Assembly: GCF_900166585.1 (NCBI RefSeq)
Contig: NZ_FVZC01000009.1
Coordinates: forward strand, 124,001 to 188,000
DNA: 64,000 bases
Reading direction: 5' to 3'
Origin: Mesobacillus jeotgali
GTDB lineage: Bacteria; Bacillota; Bacilli; Bacillales; Cytobacillaceae
Shown: positions 18,475-27,140 of the stretch, piece after piece
How the letters are laid out: the number at the start of each line of letters is the position of its first letter
How positions within the stretch are numbered: the first letter of the stretch is position 1
Translations under genes and position numbers: made by a program
Notes under the pieces: model-generated
What the model was told of the DNA's origin: nothing
What the model saw: the letters and a program-made list of their open reading frames with translations, nothing else
Databases searched by the model: none

Positions 18475-19219
18475 CATTAAAAGAATCATATTTTTCACAG
18501 CCCTAATCGCTTTCTGGTATACAGGGAGCAAGCTTGAATGGTGGCTGCCGATCATCCTTCCAGCCCCTGAAAAGGTCCTTGAAGCTCTTATAACAGGATT
18601 CCAGGATAAAACACTTATTTATGACTTGATTGCCAGTTTCAAACGTCTTGCTATGGGGCTCGGTCTCTCCCTGGTAATAGGCACAGGGCTTGGTGTCCTG
18701 CTCGCAAAATCCAAAACGGCGGATGAGACTCTCGGGACATTGGTGCTCGCGCTGCAAAGCGTACCAAGTATCATATGGCTTCCGCTTGCGATCATGTGGT
18801 TCGGGATGAATGAGAAGGCCGTCATTTTTGTCGTAGTTCTCGGAGGAACATTCGTCATGACTCTTAATATCAGAGTGGGCATAAAGAATGTTTCACCTTT
18901 ATTTATTAAGGCAGCAAAAACAATGGGGGTAAATGGCTGGGACTTATACACAAGAGTGATTTTCCCCGCAGCAATTCCTTATGTCGTAACAGGATCAAGA
19001 CTTGCATGGGCTTTTGCCTGGAGAGCCTTGATGGCCGGGGAACTGTTAAGCACTGGCCCAGGACTTGGCTACACACTCCGTTATGCATCGGACTTCGGGG
19101 ACATGGCTCTTGTTATTGGCGTTATGATCATTATTGGCGTTATCGGAACAATCGTAGACCAGCTTATTTTCCAGCGTATCGAAAAATCGGTTCTCAATCG
19201 CTGGGGACTTGAATCATAA
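18464..19219 (+). CDS. ABC transporter permease, sulfonate/nitrate/taurine type
   Basis: 251 residues from ATG 18464, with GGAGGAGCTTGCAC upstream and the start overlapping the ATPase stop. About six membrane helices and the cytoplasmic EAA-like loop KAAKTMGVNGWDLYTRVIFPAAIPYVVTG-type region that contacts the ATPase. It is the membrane channel of the importer. Closest group by memory is SsuC/YtlD. Confidence 0.87.
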   Translation: MNPNIKRIIFFTALIAFWYTGSKLEWWLPIILPAPEKVLEALITGFQDKTLIYDLIASFKRLAMGLGLSLVIGTGLGVLLAKSKTADETLGTLVLALQSVPSIIWLPLAIMWFGMNEKAVIFVVVLGGTFVMTLNIRVGIKNVSPLFIKAAKTMGVNGWDLYTRVIFPAAIPYVVTGSRLAWAFAWRALMAGELLSTGPGLGYTLRYASDFGDMALVIGVMIIIGVIGTIVDQLIFQRIEKSVLNRWGLES

Positions 19220-19237
19220 AAAACAGGAGGAAATCAC

Positions 19238-20242
19238 ATGAAAAAAGCTTCGATATTTTTAGCGTTTTTAATGACATTAACTCTGCTTCTTGCAGGCTGC
19301 GGTACAGGAGGAGGAGCTTCCAAAACGGCAGGTAAAAAGGAGAAAATCGTCATCGGTTACTTCCCGAACATTAACCACGTACCTGCCATGGTCGCAAAAG
19401 ACAAAGGCTATTTTGAGCAGCAGCTTGGCGATGGGACAACAATTGAGTATAAGACATTTGCTGAAGGCGGTTCATTCATGACTGCTTTGAAAACAGGTGA
19501 AATCGATGCAGGTCTTGTAGGTCCGGGACCAGCTATGAATAACTACTCAACCGGAGCAGACGTTAAGATCATTGCTGGAGCATCCACTGGAGGAACAGTT
19601 GTATTGGCAAGAAAGGGAGTCAAGATTGATTCGGTTGATGACTTCGCAGGAAAGACTTTTATTACCCCTGGAGTTGGCTGTACACACGATGTTCAGTATG
19701 AAACCTATCTTGAAGCAGAGGGAATCACTTCCCAGCGTATTGGCGGAACAATGAAGCACCTTACTGGCCAGCCTGCACAGTATGCAGCCATGCTTAAATC
19801 AGGCAAGGTTGATATCGCTGTCGCACCAGAGCCATGGGCAGCTGTAATTGAAAAAGAAACAGGAGCAGAGGTTGTCATCGGGTGGGATGAGGTATCATTC
19901 GGCGAAACACTCCCTGCTTCTGTAATGGTCACTTCAGGCAAAATGATCAAAGAAAAGCCTGAGACAGTCCAGAAAATCATTAATGCTCACAAAGACGCTG
20001 TGAAATTCATCAACGAAAATCCAGCAGAAGCACAAGAAATTACGATTAAAGACATCAAGGAAACAACTGGACAGGAATTAGAGAAAGATGTAGTAGAACT
20101 AGCCTGGGAACGTATCGGTTTTACCCATGAAGTCGATGCGCAGGCAATCCAGGACTTCTCGGATTCATCGTACGCTCTTAAATTCCTTAAAGACAAACCA
20201 GATTTCAAAACATTGATTGACGACAGCTTCCTTAAGAATTAA
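19238..20242 (+). CDS. Substrate-binding lipoprotein, SsuA/YtlA-like
   Basis: 334 residues from ATG 19238 with ACAGGAGGAAATCAC upstream. A lipoprotein signal peptide ends at LLLAGC, so Cys21 is probably lipidated and the protein anchored outside the membrane. The mature part has the NMT1/SsuA features IGYFPNINHVPAMVAKDKGY, GEIDAGLVGPGPA and VAPEPWAAVIEKETGA. It captures the substrate for the two upstream gene products. Sulfonate is the usual ligand in this family, but nitrate, taurine and thiamine-precursor binders share the fold. Confidence 0.87.
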   Translation: MKKASIFLAFLMTLTLLLAGCGTGGGASKTAGKKEKIVIGYFPNINHVPAMVAKDKGYFEQQLGDGTTIEYKTFAEGGSFMTALKTGEIDAGLVGPGPAMNNYSTGADVKIIAGASTGGTVVLARKGVKIDSVDDFAGKTFITPGVGCTHDVQYETYLEAEGITSQRIGGTMKHLTGQPAQYAAMLKSGKVDIAVAPEPWAAVIEKETGAEVVIGWDEVSFGETLPASVMVTSGKMIKEKPETVQKIINAHKDAVKFINENPAEAQEITIKDIKETTGQELEKDVVELAWERIGFTHEVDAQAIQDFSDSSYALKFLKDKPDFKTLIDDSFLKN

Positions 20243-20251
20243 AAACTAAGG

Positions 20252-20282
20252 GTACCCGGAGATTTTCGGGTACTTTTTTTTT
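20252..20282 (+). terminator. Terminator after the ABC importer operon
   Basis: Stem GTACCCG / CGGGTAC with loop GAGATTTT and a run of ten T residues. Confidence 0.82.
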
Positions 20283-20390
20283 GTTAAAATCAATTTGCTG
20301 AATGAACGAAGAAATATGGAATCGTGGATTTTAAGAAATACGATAGCTAAATCGCAGATAACGGAGATTTCCGTTTATAAACGAAGGACT

Positions 20391-21270
20391 TGTGCCCGAA
20401 AAGCGGAGAAGCTGGAGAGTTCGGTAACATGTTGGAGGAACATGTGCCTGAAAAGCGGAGGAGCTAGAGAGTTCGGTAACATGTTGGAGGAACATGTGCC
20501 CGAAAAGCGGAGGAGCTAGAGAGTTCGGTAACATGTTGGAGGAACATATGCCCGAACAGCGGAGGAGCTAGAGAGTTCGGTAACATGTTGGAGGAACATG
20601 TGCCCGAAAAGCGGAGGAGCTAGAGAGTTCGGTAACATGTTGGAGGAACATATGCCCGAAAAGCGGAGGAGCTGGAGAGTTCGGTAACATGTTGGAAGAA
20701 CATGTGCCCGAACAGGAGAAAAGCTGGAGAGTTCGGTAACATGTTGGAGGAACATATGCCCGAAAAGCGGAGGAGCTAGAGAGTTCGGTAACATGTTGGA
20801 GGAACATGTGCCCGAACAGGAGAAAAGCTGGAGAGTTCGGTAAGATGTTGGAAGAACATATGCCCGAAAAGGAAAGAAGCCATAGAGTTCGGTAACATGT
20901 TGGAAGAACATGTGCCCGAACAGGAGAGAAGCCGTAGAGTTCGGTAACATATTGGAGGAACATGTGCCCGAAAAGCGGAGGAGCTAGAGAGTTCGGTAAC
21001 AAGTTAGAGGAACATGTGCCCGAACAGGAGAGAAGCCGTAGAGTTCGGTAACATGTTGGAGGAACATGTGCCCGAAAAGCGGAGGAGCTAGAGAGTTCGG
21101 TAACATGTTGGAGGAACATGTGCCCGAACAGGAGAAAAGCTGGAGAGTTCGGTAAGATGTTGGAAGAACATGTGCCCGAAAAGGAAAGAAGCCGGAGAGT
21201 TCGGTAACATGTTGGAGGAACATATGCCCGAAAAGCGGAGGAGCTGGGGATTTTGGTAACATGCAGTAGG
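20391..21270. repeat. Intergenic tandem array B, 52-bp units, 16 full copies
   Basis: GTTCGGTAAC begins a unit at 20419 and then every 52 bases exactly to 21199 (16 units, no indels), with a partial unit before (20391) and a decayed one after. Each unit holds a long hairpin: TTCGG / CCGAA arms outside and ACATGTT / AACATGT arms inside, with GGAGG as the loop. A linker of about 20 bases (AAAAGCGGAGGAGCTAGAGA or variants such as ACAGGAGAAAAGCTGGAGA) follows. Substitutions concentrate in the linker. With the flanks (20283-21363) this is the longest gene-free stretch here; long open frames through it have no start signals and I treat them as artefacts. Confidence 0.95.
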
Positions 21271-21363
21271 AGCATTTTCTCCTGCCATGAATAACTTGTT
21301 CTATTTTTAGGACAAAGGATTAAAATAGTTATAGACATGGTTGTACGTAAAGGGGGAGAAGCT

Positions 21364-22650
21364 ATGGCGAGAAAGATGGGCTTTTATGGTGTGATCGCCT
21401 ATGTGCTCTATGGTTTTGCAGTGTACTGGTATTTATTTTACTTTGCAGATACGAATCTTCCATTTGAGTTTGAGGGGTCGAAAGCTGACCCGGCAACATT
21501 CTTGAACGGAAGAGAACTAATGCTAAGCGAGGAATATTCAAAAATCAGGAATTTATTGTTTTTCTTATCTACACCCTTTGAGTGGCTGTTTTATTTTTTA
21601 ATTTTGCTGCTGGGCCTTTCAAAGGCTTTTAAGAAATGGGGAGAAGAGACGTCGAAGAATAAGTATGGGCAGACAGCGATTTATGTAATCTGGCTTTCAT
21701 TCTTTGCTTATATCTCGACTTTTCCTTTAAGTTACATTAGTTACACACTTTCGAAGACCTATAATATATCGACACAGTCCTTTGCTTCGTGGATGAAGGA
21801 TGAGTTGATCGATTTCTGGGTCAATTATGCCTTTATGTTTGTGATTGTCATTGTCCTTTACTGGCTGATGAACAAGTTCAAGAGGTTCTGGTGGCTGTTG
21901 GCGTGGATGCTTTCTGTACCGTTCACATTGTTTATTATGTTCCTTCAGCCTGTTGTCATTGATCCCCTGTATAATGATTTCTCGCCGCTGAAAAATAAGG
22001 AGCTGGAGGCCAAGATCCTCGACCTGGCTGGACAGGCGAAAATCCCTGCTGAGCATGTATTCGAAGTCGATATGGCAGAAAAGACGAATGCACTTAATGC
22101 CTATGTGACAGGAATCGGATCCAACTCAAGGATTGTCCTTTGGGATACGACCTTGAACAGATTGAATGATGACCAAATTTTATTCATAATGGCCCATGAA
22201 ATGGCCCATTATGTTGAAAAACATTTATATATCGGCATTGCTGGCTATCTGGTGCTATCCCTGTTTGGCTTATACTTTGTATCACGATTGATGAACTGGG
22301 CAATCAAGCGATGGGGCAAGGAATTTAAACTGGAACATCCTGGGGATTTAAGATCATTTCCGCTATTCCTTATGTTCCTCTCGATGATCATGTTTGCTGC
22401 GAGTCCAGTATCCAACCTAGTATCGCGTTACCAAGAAACAAGGGCTGACCGTTATGCGATCGAAATGACGGACAACACCGATGCGGCGATTTCTGCCTTT
22501 CAGGAGTTGACGAAGGCGGGGCTGAGCCAGGTCAATCCGCCATGGCTGGTAAAAATCTTCCGCTACGGACATCCAACAATGCTGGAGAGAATTTCGAGAC
22601 TTGAGGATTATGAAGTCAAGAAGAGGAATGAATTAGAAGATGAATATTGA
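21364..22650 (+). CDS. yhfN: M48 family membrane metalloprotease, YhfN/Ste24-like
   Basis: 428 residues from ATG 21364 with AAAGGGGGAGAAGCT upstream (an earlier ATG at 21337 lacks a site). The zinc motif is IMAHEMAHYVEKH (His278, Glu279, His282), with the third-ligand region ETRADRYAIEMT. Several membrane helices flank it, as in CAAX prenyl protease 1 (Ste24). Length agrees with B. subtilis YhfN. Likely acts in membrane-protein quality control; the substrate is not known. Confidence 0.9.
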   Translation: MARKMGFYGVIAYVLYGFAVYWYLFYFADTNLPFEFEGSKADPATFLNGRELMLSEEYSKIRNLLFFLSTPFEWLFYFLILLLGLSKAFKKWGEETSKNKYGQTAIYVIWLSFFAYISTFPLSYISYTLSKTYNISTQSFASWMKDELIDFWVNYAFMFVIVIVLYWLMNKFKRFWWLLAWMLSVPFTLFIMFLQPVVIDPLYNDFSPLKNKELEAKILDLAGQAKIPAEHVFEVDMAEKTNALNAYVTGIGSNSRIVLWDTTLNRLNDDQILFIMAHEMAHYVEKHLYIGIAGYLVLSLFGLYFVSRLMNWAIKRWGKEFKLEHPGDLRSFPLFLMFLSMIMFAASPVSNLVSRYQETRADRYAIEMTDNTDAAISAFQELTKAGLSQVNPPWLVKIFRYGHPTMLERISRLEDYEVKKRNELEDEY

Positions 22651-22658
22651 ATTCAGCG

Positions 22659-22684
22659 AACCCTCAATTTGAGGGTTTTTTTTC
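22659..22684 (+). terminator. Terminator after yhfN
   Basis: Stem AACCCTC / GAGGGTT with loop AATTT and nine T residues. Confidence 0.8.
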
Positions 22685-22764
22685 TGTTTATATAACTTTT
22701 TCTAAATAAAGGAGGCCTTATTTCAACATAATAAAAAATCCCCGTTATAGGGGATTTCACTTAT

Positions 22765-23001
22765 CTAGGTACCAAATTGTTTATTGAGATCCTTCAATTC
22801 TTCAGTCAGTGTTAAAAACAAAATTTTGTCACGTTCATCTATAGCTTTGTCAATTCTTGTCATCAATTTTTCTTTTCTAGTGTTAAGCTGAATTTCGGAT
22901 ATTAGCATGTCAACATACAGGTCCAGAACAAACGATTCTTTGGCTTTAATGCGTTTCATCACACTGGCCTTCATGGTTTCAGAATACGATTTTTCTTTCA
23001 T
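22765..23001 (-). CDS. yhzC: IDEAL-domain small protein, YhzC-like
   Basis: 78 residues from ATG 23001, with AGGTGAGGTCA before it; a GTG three codons upstream is the alternative. The C-terminal half, VDMLISEIQLNTRKEKLMTR and IDERDKILFLTLTEELK, fits the IDEAL domain. In B. subtilis yhzC is divergent from comK, exactly as here. Other IDEAL proteins bind regulators or proteins under stress; the role of YhzC is unknown. Confidence 0.82.
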   Translation of the reverse strand: MKEKSYSETMKASVMKRIKAKESFVLDLYVDMLISEIQLNTRKEKLMTRIDKAIDERDKILFLTLTEELKDLNKQFGT

Positions 23002-23059
23002 TGACCTCACCTCTTAGACCTTTTTTATATTATATGGAGGTTTGAAAAGATAATCAACT

Positions 23060-23161
23060 AAATTTTTATAATTTTTAGAAAATTTTTTTCAGGATACTAA
23101 TTGTGGCTAAATATGGAACTTTTTCAGTTATTAAAGAATATTTTAGCAATTATGTTAAAAT
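23060..23161 (+). promoter_or_regulatory. Candidate comK promoter with AT-box-like tracts
   Basis: An extended -10 (TG-T-TAAAAT, 23153-23161) lies 31 bp before the comK start. Upstream, 23060-23090 is a run of A and T tracts, including AGAAAATTTTTTT, one mismatch from the ComK AT-box AAAA-N5-TTTT. ComK autoactivation through paired AT boxes is established in B. subtilis; the match here is suggestive only. Confidence 0.35.
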
Positions 23162-23192
23162 AGGGTGTAAGGTATTTTTAGGAGGTGAAGGA

Positions 23193-23771
23193 ATGACAGG
23201 GAACTCAAAGAATTTAGTAGAAGAATATGAAATAAATCCTTTTACGATGATCATTCTTCCTGAAGAATACGGCAGCAGGATATACTCCAGGGTGGTCGAG
23301 CTGGAAGAGGATTTTGTATCCCCTTTCAGGCCAATAGATATTATCAAAAAAAGCTGCAGATATTTTGGCAGCAGTTATGAAGGCAGGAAAGAGGGAACAA
23401 AACAACTTACCGGGATTACCCATAAAACCCCAATCATTGTCGACCCTATAAGCTCCATCTATTTCATGCCGACGAGCTCACCTACAAAGCCGGACTGCAT
23501 TTGGGTTTCACATGAGCATGTGTTATTCCATAAGAAAGTAGATTCCCAAAGTACACAGGTTACCTTCAGGAACAAGAAGACCATGATTCTGCCGGTATCC
23601 CATCATTCATTCGAAAATCAGCTGCTTAGGACTTCTCTGCTTCGTACGAAATTTATGCAGAGAATGAAAGAAACCGAACGAAAAGCATTATACCTTCTGC
23701 ATGGACCAAGGTTCAATGAAGCGCAAGGCTACCCTCACGTCCATCTGGTCAGTGAGGTATATAAAGACTAA
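23193..23771 (+). CDS. comK: Competence transcription factor ComK
   Basis: 193 residues from ATG 23193, seven bases after AGGAGGTGAAGG-type site; B. subtilis ComK has 192. Conserved text includes CRYFGSSYEGRKEGTKQLTG, THKTPIIVDP, FPTSS-like FMPTSSPTKPDCIWVSHEHV and SFENQLLRTSLLRTKFMQR. It is the master activator of competence and DNA-uptake genes. Compared with B. subtilis the C-terminal tail after RTKF is divergent, ending LVSEVYKD. Whether this strain is naturally competent cannot be decided from the window. YhzC neighbour supports orthology. Confidence 0.93.
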   Translation: MTGNSKNLVEEYEINPFTMIILPEEYGSRIYSRVVELEEDFVSPFRPIDIIKKSCRYFGSSYEGRKEGTKQLTGITHKTPIIVDPISSIYFMPTSSPTKPDCIWVSHEHVLFHKKVDSQSTQVTFRNKKTMILPVSHHSFENQLLRTSLLRTKFMQRMKETERKALYLLHGPRFNEAQGYPHVHLVSEVYKD

Positions 23772-23777
23772 CAAGCT

Positions 23778-23812
23778 AGGAATCCGGGTTTTCAGCCGGA
23801 TTCCTTTTTTAT
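23778..23812. terminator. Bidirectional terminator between comK and yhjD-like gene
   Basis: Perfect ten-base stem AGGAATCCGG / CCGGATTCCT with loop GTTTTCAG, then TTTTTTATC. The right arm overlaps the last codons of the convergent minus-strand gene. Confidence 0.8.
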
Positions 23813-24184
23813 CGTTTCTAAAGCCGGTTTGAATCGTTTGAAAAGGTAATAGATCATCAATTCCTGGACTTTGTTTCGGATGCGGGGATTGAAGTAATTG
23901 TGGTGTTCTTCGTATCCTTTGTAAATGAAGAGAAACATGGTGAAGGCTTCGTCCCGTTTTACTTCCTCGACCTTTAGTTGATGCTTTTTAAGATAGCTTT
24001 TCACTTGTGCGAGCTCTTTCTGTACTGCTTTCATTGTTTCTTCGATTAGCTCCAAATATGGCTTTTTTAATTTGAATGGACTATTTTCAACGACAGAAAG
24101 ATCCCGGTTAAGCACGACCAATACCATCGGCAAATAGATGGCCTGTTCCATCATATCGCGGTCTTTTTCAGGAATCCTTGTCAT
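23792..24184 (-). CDS. yhjD: YhjD-like protein of unknown function
   Basis: 130 residues from ATG 24184 with AAAAGGGG nine bases upstream. Mostly helical; conserved-looking text includes MEQAIYLPMVLVVLNRD, FKLKKPYLELIEETM and EEHHNYFNPRIRNKVQELM. From memory it resembles B. subtilis YhjD, which lies near comK and yhjE. No known domain or catalytic motif. A perfect-core SOS box (GAACATTTGTTC) lies 27 bp before the start codon, so DNA-damage control by LexA is likely. Confidence 0.72.
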   Translation of the reverse strand: MTRIPEKDRDMMEQAIYLPMVLVVLNRDLSVVENSPFKLKKPYLELIEETMKAVQKELAQVKSYLKKHQLKVEEVKRDEAFTMFLFIYKGYEEHHNYFNPRIRNKVQELMIYYLFKRFKPALETIKKESG

Positions 24185-24210
24185 TTTGTTCTGCCCCTTT
24201 TCTTTAATTA

Positions 24211-24231
24211 GAACATTTGTTCGTAATTATC
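24211..24231 (-). promoter_or_regulatory. Putative LexA (SOS) box and -10 of the yhjD-like gene
   Basis: GAACATTTGTTC at 24211-24222 is a perfect GAAC-N4-GTTC palindrome, the core of the Bacillus LexA site. On the minus strand a GATAAT hexamer (24231-24226) sits just upstream of it, so LexA would cover the transcription start. Confidence 0.6.
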
Positions 24232-24429
24232 GTACTGGATTTTGAATATGATTTCAAGAGGATATAAATTTTTTTCCTTATTAACATCTTTTCCTAAATG
24301 ACAATAAACTTGCAGGAATGCTGGAAGGGGGAAGGAATTAAAAAATTAAAGCTCAAAGCAGGAAACTTATTTCTGTTATCGAAATAATAAAGAGGGCAAC
24401 AATTTTACAGTGGAAGGATGACTTGCGAG

Positions 24430-26412
24430 ATGGAAAAGAGATCGATCAGAGCAGAAGATTTATTTAATTTGAAATCCGTTACTGACCCACAGTATTCACC
24501 TGATGGTAAAAAATGTGTGTTCGTTCAGACTGAGATGCTGGAGAAGAACAATGATTATGCATCCAATATATACATAATTGATATGGAAAAAGGCGGGCAG
24601 CCGAGCCAATGGACATTTGGTGAAAACCGCAACCAGTCACCTAGATGGTCACCCGACGGCACGAAGCTGGCATTCGTTTCAAATCGCAGCGGCAAAAATC
24701 AGGTCTTTGTTCTTGATGCAGCCGGGGGTGAGTCGAAGCAGGTCACTGACTTCAAGAATGGAGCGAGTGGTCCACTATGGTCTCCAGATGGAAAAAGAAT
24801 AGCTTGTTCCGTTTCGTTAAAACCGGATGAAGATTTATTTGATAAAACAGAAGAAAAGAAGGAAGACAAGAAGCTAGAACCGTTCGTAGCTGAGGAAATG
24901 AAATATAAATCAGATGCCGCTGGCTTCTGGGATGGGAAGTACAGACAGATTGTCATCGTAAATGTTGAAGATGGCGAGGCGGAACTGGTTGCAAAAGGAG
25001 AGGCAGACTACCATTTGCAGGGCTGGTCTCCTGATGGGAAAAACCTTCTATTGTCGGCAGATGAGACGCCAGAGCGTGATTTTTCATTCAAAAGTGATCT
25101 ATGGCTGATGGACATCAAGACAGGAGACAAAAATATAATCACCAATGGCAAAGGGTATTTTGGGAATGCGGTATTTTCGCCTGATGGAAAATACCTTGGC
25201 TATACGGGGCATGAGCGGGAGTTTGAAAATGCAACATTGAGCCAGATATATATTCGTGACATGGAGACTGGCAATGTACAATGCATCACGGAAAACATGG
25301 ACATCCTCGTTGGCGACGCTGTTGCAGCAGACTTCCAGCAGGGAGCGTACAGCCCCTCCTTGATTTGGGGTGAAGACAGTGTAAGCTTCTATTTCCTCGC
25401 AAGCGACCAGGGCAACACTGTCTTATATTTCGCTAATCTTAATGGAGAAGTTTACCCGGCGCTGCTGGACCAGCAGTATGTCTATGGTTATACATTGGAT
25501 CGCAAAAACCAGAGAATTGTTGCGGCAATCAGCAACCCGGTGCTTCCAGGGGAACTGTTCCAATTAGAAGTAACCACTGGTGAAATGAAGCAGCTGACCT
25601 CAGTGAACGAAAAGTTCCTGGAGTCCATTACTTTATCTCAGCCAGAACAGATATCATTCCAGGCCAGTGACGGCACACCGCTCCATGGATGGATCATGAA
25701 GCCGTCAGGTTATGAAGATGGCAAGAAATATCCGCTGATCCTTGAAGTCCATGGTGGACCTCACGCGATGTATGCAAACTCCTATTTTAACGAGTTCCAG
25801 GTTCTTGCTGCTGAAGGGTACGGAGTCCTTTATATCAATCCGCGAGGCAGCCACGGTTATGGCCAGCAGTTCGTCAATGCCGTACGCGGAGACTATGGAG
25901 GAGGCGACTATCAGGATGTCATGGATGCAGTCGATTACGTGCTTGAAACCTACGACTTCATTGACAAAGAGCGTCTGGGAGTGACCGGAGGCAGTTATGG
26001 AGGGTTCATGACCAACTGGATCGTCGGACATACAGACAGGTTTAAGGCAGCCGTTACCCAGCGTTCAATTTCGAACTGGATCAGCTTCTATGGTGTCAGT
26101 GACATCGGCTACTATTTTACCGAGTGGCAAATCAAGGCTGATCTTAGTGATTTGGAAACATTATGGAAGCACTCACCGCTAGCCTATGTGGACAAAATCA
26201 ATACACCACTATTGATTCTTCACAGTGAAAAAGACTATCGCTGTCCGATTGAGCAGGCTGAGCAGCTATTCATCGCTTTGAAGAGACAGGGAAAGGAAAC
26301 GAAGTTCATCCGATTCCCCGAATCGAACCATGAATTATCAAGAAGCGGAAAGCCGAATCTGCGCTTGAGCAGGCTGCAGTCCATCGTTGACTGGTTTAAT
26401 GAATATCTTTAA
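24430..26412 (+). CDS. S9 family peptidase (acylaminoacyl-peptidase-like, YuxL-type)
   Basis: 660 residues from ATG 24430; an ATG at 24418 is possible, but GGAAGG directly abuts it. The N-terminal half (about 1-390) is a TolB/PD40 beta-propeller with repeats of YSPDGKKCVF, WSPDGTKLAFVSNRSG, WSPDGKRIACS and FSPDGKYLGYTG. The C-terminal alpha/beta hydrolase has the nucleophile Ser522 in GGSYGGF, an Asp in HSEKDYRCP and a His in ESNHELSRSG. It should remove peptides from acylated or short substrates in the cytoplasm. It resembles B. subtilis YuxL in length and domain order. Confidence 0.9.
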   Translation: MEKRSIRAEDLFNLKSVTDPQYSPDGKKCVFVQTEMLEKNNDYASNIYIIDMEKGGQPSQWTFGENRNQSPRWSPDGTKLAFVSNRSGKNQVFVLDAAGGESKQVTDFKNGASGPLWSPDGKRIACSVSLKPDEDLFDKTEEKKEDKKLEPFVAEEMKYKSDAAGFWDGKYRQIVIVNVEDGEAELVAKGEADYHLQGWSPDGKNLLLSADETPERDFSFKSDLWLMDIKTGDKNIITNGKGYFGNAVFSPDGKYLGYTGHEREFENATLSQIYIRDMETGNVQCITENMDILVGDAVAADFQQGAYSPSLIWGEDSVSFYFLASDQGNTVLYFANLNGEVYPALLDQQYVYGYTLDRKNQRIVAAISNPVLPGELFQLEVTTGEMKQLTSVNEKFLESITLSQPEQISFQASDGTPLHGWIMKPSGYEDGKKYPLILEVHGGPHAMYANSYFNEFQVLAAEGYGVLYINPRGSHGYGQQFVNAVRGDYGGGDYQDVMDAVDYVLETYDFIDKERLGVTGGSYGGFMTNWIVGHTDRFKAAVTQRSISNWISFYGVSDIGYYFTEWQIKADLSDLETLWKHSPLAYVDKINTPLLILHSEKDYRCPIEQAEQLFIALKRQGKETKFIRFPESNHELSRSGKPNLRLSRLQSIVDWFNEYL

Positions 26413-26416
26413 ATAG

Positions 26417-27063
26417 TACGAAAGTTATATTTTTATTATAAATACAGAAAAGAATAAGGCTTTGTTCCCGGGTGATTTAACAGGGTGGTTCGAAGAATTG
26501 TTTTGGCAGAAACTTACTTATGGTGTTGTGTTCGGAAGCTTACCATGTAATCGTTAAAAGTATTTCCATGATTTCAAAACGAATAGTGGAATTGATAAGC
26601 TAGTCTTCCTGACAAAGGGGATTAATGACTGGGAAAGTGAAAGTTTAAGATTTATCCTAACCAATGAACACAATCTTGTTTTTATGGAATCAGAGGATTC
26701 ATTAAAAATCAAAAAGGTTAATGCCGATACCTTTTATGTTATGTTACTTGAATTTGAAAAATCATTATTAGCCAGACCGAAGGGCATCCTGATGGAAAAT
26801 TCACATGAAGATCTTCTGCCAATTGGGACAGTTGTCATCCTTAAAGAGGGTGTTAAAAAGCTTATGATATATGGAAGGAACAACTATTGCTTCATGATGA
26901 AAATCCAGCTATGTATGATTATGTTGCTTGTTATTATCCTGAGGGACATATAAATCAAGATTACACATTTGTTTTTAATCATGAGGATATCAAAGAAGTT
27001 ATTTTCAAAGGCTGCAAAAATGAAGAAGAAGATAGATTTTCACAACTATTAAATTCAAATTAA
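26417..27063 (+). pseudogene. Decayed DUF4176-type gene (in-frame stop plus frameshift)
   Basis: One frame runs from 26417 with ALFPGDLTGWFEELFWQKLT, meets a TAA at 26555, then continues in the same frame as KYFHDFKTNSGIDKLVFLTK and on to LLPIGTVVILKEGVKKLMIY, the start of a DUF4176 domain. At about 26880 the domain jumps to the +1-shifted frame: LLLHDENPAMYDYVACYYPE and FNHEDIKEVIFKGCKNEEED, ending at TAA 27061. Restoring one A near AAGGAACAAC would rejoin the halves. DUF4176 proteins often accompany type VII secretion effectors; none is nearby. The part from ATG 26684 (89 residues) could be read as a small gene, but the split domain argues against it. Confidence 0.78.
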
Positions 27064-27106
27064 AGGAAAAGGGCTGTGCACAAATACATAATAAGAAATT
27101 TTTTTA

Positions 27107-27140
27107 AAACCGCGGCATACCCCATGCCGCGGTTTATTTT
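27107..27140 (+). terminator. Terminator after the DUF4176 remnant
   Basis: Perfect 12-base stem AAACCGCGGCAT / ATGCCGCGGTTT, loop ACCCC, followed by ATTTTTG. It overlaps nothing coding. Confidence 0.85.

Noticed and set aside
20391..21270. CRISPR array
   Set aside because: Units are directly tandem, there are no unique spacers (the linker is itself repeated in four types), and no cas genes are in the window.
20568..21338. 256-codon minus-strand frame with a cysteine-rich repeating peptide across the 52-bp array
   Set aside because: 52 is not a multiple of three, so the same DNA is read in three frames in turn; the openness comes from lack of stops in the unit. There is no ribosome binding site, signal peptide or family match.
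26684..26953. An intact 89-residue protein
   Set aside because: Its DUF4176 domain breaks off mid-domain and continues in another frame, and homologous-looking sequence continues upstream of its ATG, so it is part of a pseudogene.
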